Of a DNA stretch of 7,265 bases, positions 6,924 to 7,265 are shown piece by piece. Position numbers and translations under genes: made by a program. The notes below the pieces were generated by a model. The model saw only the letters and a program-made list of their open reading frames with translations, had not been told where the DNA came from and ran no database searches. How positions within the stretch are numbered: position 1 is the stretch's first letter; each line of letters opens with the position of its first letter. Origin of the DNA: Bacteroidota bacterium (GTDB taxonomy: Bacteria; Bacteroidota; Ignavibacteria; Ignavibacteriales; Ignavibacteriaceae); contig JAJYOQ010000203.1 of assembly GCA_021796135.1 (NCBI GenBank), positions 1 to 7,265 of the forward strand. The letters run 5' to 3'.

Positions 6924-7265
6924 CGTTGCACCTGCTTTTACTTGTTAAGACAATCTTCTCTCCCTTACTTAAAAAGTCAGGAGGGTTCTTATTTAAAGAT
7001 CAAAGAGTTTTTACTACGTCATATTTCCCCCGCGCTGGTTAATTTGATTTGTTGTTTAAGAAGATGTAGTGTGGAAACATTTTAAATCTCCCCGTAAACT
7101 CTGAGAGAAGCTAATAAATATTTTATTAAAAGCAATCAGTATAATTACTATATATTTAGACGGATTGCCTCAAAATAAATCTAACCGTAGAGAAAAGAAG
7201 AAGTAGTCGTTGCCTCAAAAATAAATCTAACCATGGAAAAGTAAAAAACTACTGAGCAAAACCGG
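6924..7265. other. Non-coding upstream region of the secreted-protein operon
   Basis: These 342 A+T-rich bases run from the first operon gene to the window edge. I see no convincing coding region and no RNA gene. The stretch must contain the leader, and probably the promoter, of the - strand operon, but no strong promoter stood out. Seen from the - strand, there is a TTGAGG box with a TATAGT-like box 15 bases later near 7150-7171, and a TATTTTTG that fits the Bacteroidota -7 consensus in the repeat near 7215-7222. Neither has a well-placed partner. A tandem duplication lies at its far end, and a 13-codon frame with a good ribosome site lies at 7039-7080 (-). Confidence 0.6.
7165..7232. repeat. 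Pair of near-identical direct repeats (imperfect 45-base tandem duplication)
   Basis: The repeat at 7165-7186 (TTGCCTCAAAA, then TAAATCTAACC) recurs at 7210-7232 with one extra A. The units are offset by 45 bases. Similarity fades beyond the core, but GAAAAG follows in both copies, so the whole 45-base unit was probably duplicated in tandem. The array may continue past the window edge. With only two copies, its nature cannot be decided. Confidence 0.7.

Noticed and set aside
6960..6985. Hairpin just upstream of the propeller gene
   Set aside because: It pairs ACTT with AAGT around AAA, then continues with a mismatch, three pairs and a bulge. It is too weak for a terminator, and no + strand gene precedes it within the non-coding stretch; a role in the leader RNA cannot be shown.
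7150..7171. Sigma-70-type promoter on the - strand (TTGAGG then TATAGT)
   Set aside because: The spacing is 15 bases, both boxes are imperfect, and the A+T-rich setting gives many such matches; not listed as a separate feature.
7165..7232. Start of a CRISPR array
   Set aside because: There are only two copies, the cores differ by an indel, similarity runs on into the would-be spacer, and no cas gene is present. A local tandem duplication explains it better.

Overview
The window looks like part of a chromosome from the Bacteroidota/Chlorobiota/Ignavibacteriota side of the FCB group. Ignavibacteria-like is my best guess. The clues are two secreted proteins that end in type IX secretion (T9SS) type A sorting domains with the NYPNPFN signature, an Omp85 outer-membrane protein, and moderate-to-low G+C. 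No ribosomal RNA or marker gene is present, so the placement rests on protein style alone.

Left part, + strand (bases 1-2589). The 3' end of an L,D-transpeptidase (YkuD-fold) gene runs in from the left edge. Eight bases after it comes a complete Omp85/D15 outer-membrane protein of 707 residues, with a signal peptide, about three POTRA repeats and a 16-strand-type barrel ending in Phe. It starts at TTG. A strong hairpin with a T-run closes this unit. Both are envelope genes: one belongs to a peptidoglycan cross-linking family and one to outer-membrane biogenesis. The transpeptidase has Ser where the family has its catalytic Cys.

Right part, - strand (bases 2614-6923). Three tightly spaced genes (gaps of 15 and 23 bases) form a convergent operon, read right to left. 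The first is a six-repeat Ycf48/BNR-type beta-propeller with a T9SS sorting domain. The second is a 189-residue exported protein of unknown function. The third is a 795-residue mosaic of a matrixin-like metalloprotease domain, a right-handed beta-helix, a TPR-like helical region and a T9SS sorting domain. The first and third products are predicted to be carried across the outer membrane by T9SS. The second has only a signal peptide and should stop in the periplasm unless it leaves with a partner. The protease has HExxH and a Met-turn, but Pro replaces the third zinc ligand.

Right edge (6924-7265) is 342 bases of A+T-rich non-coding DNA. It holds the operon leader and an imperfect 45-base tandem duplication. 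I could not assign a promoter with confidence.

The most interesting points are the two independent active-site substitutions and the co-transcribed export set of propeller, small protein and protease/beta-helix mosaic. The small protein may belong to a family that accompanies matrixins.
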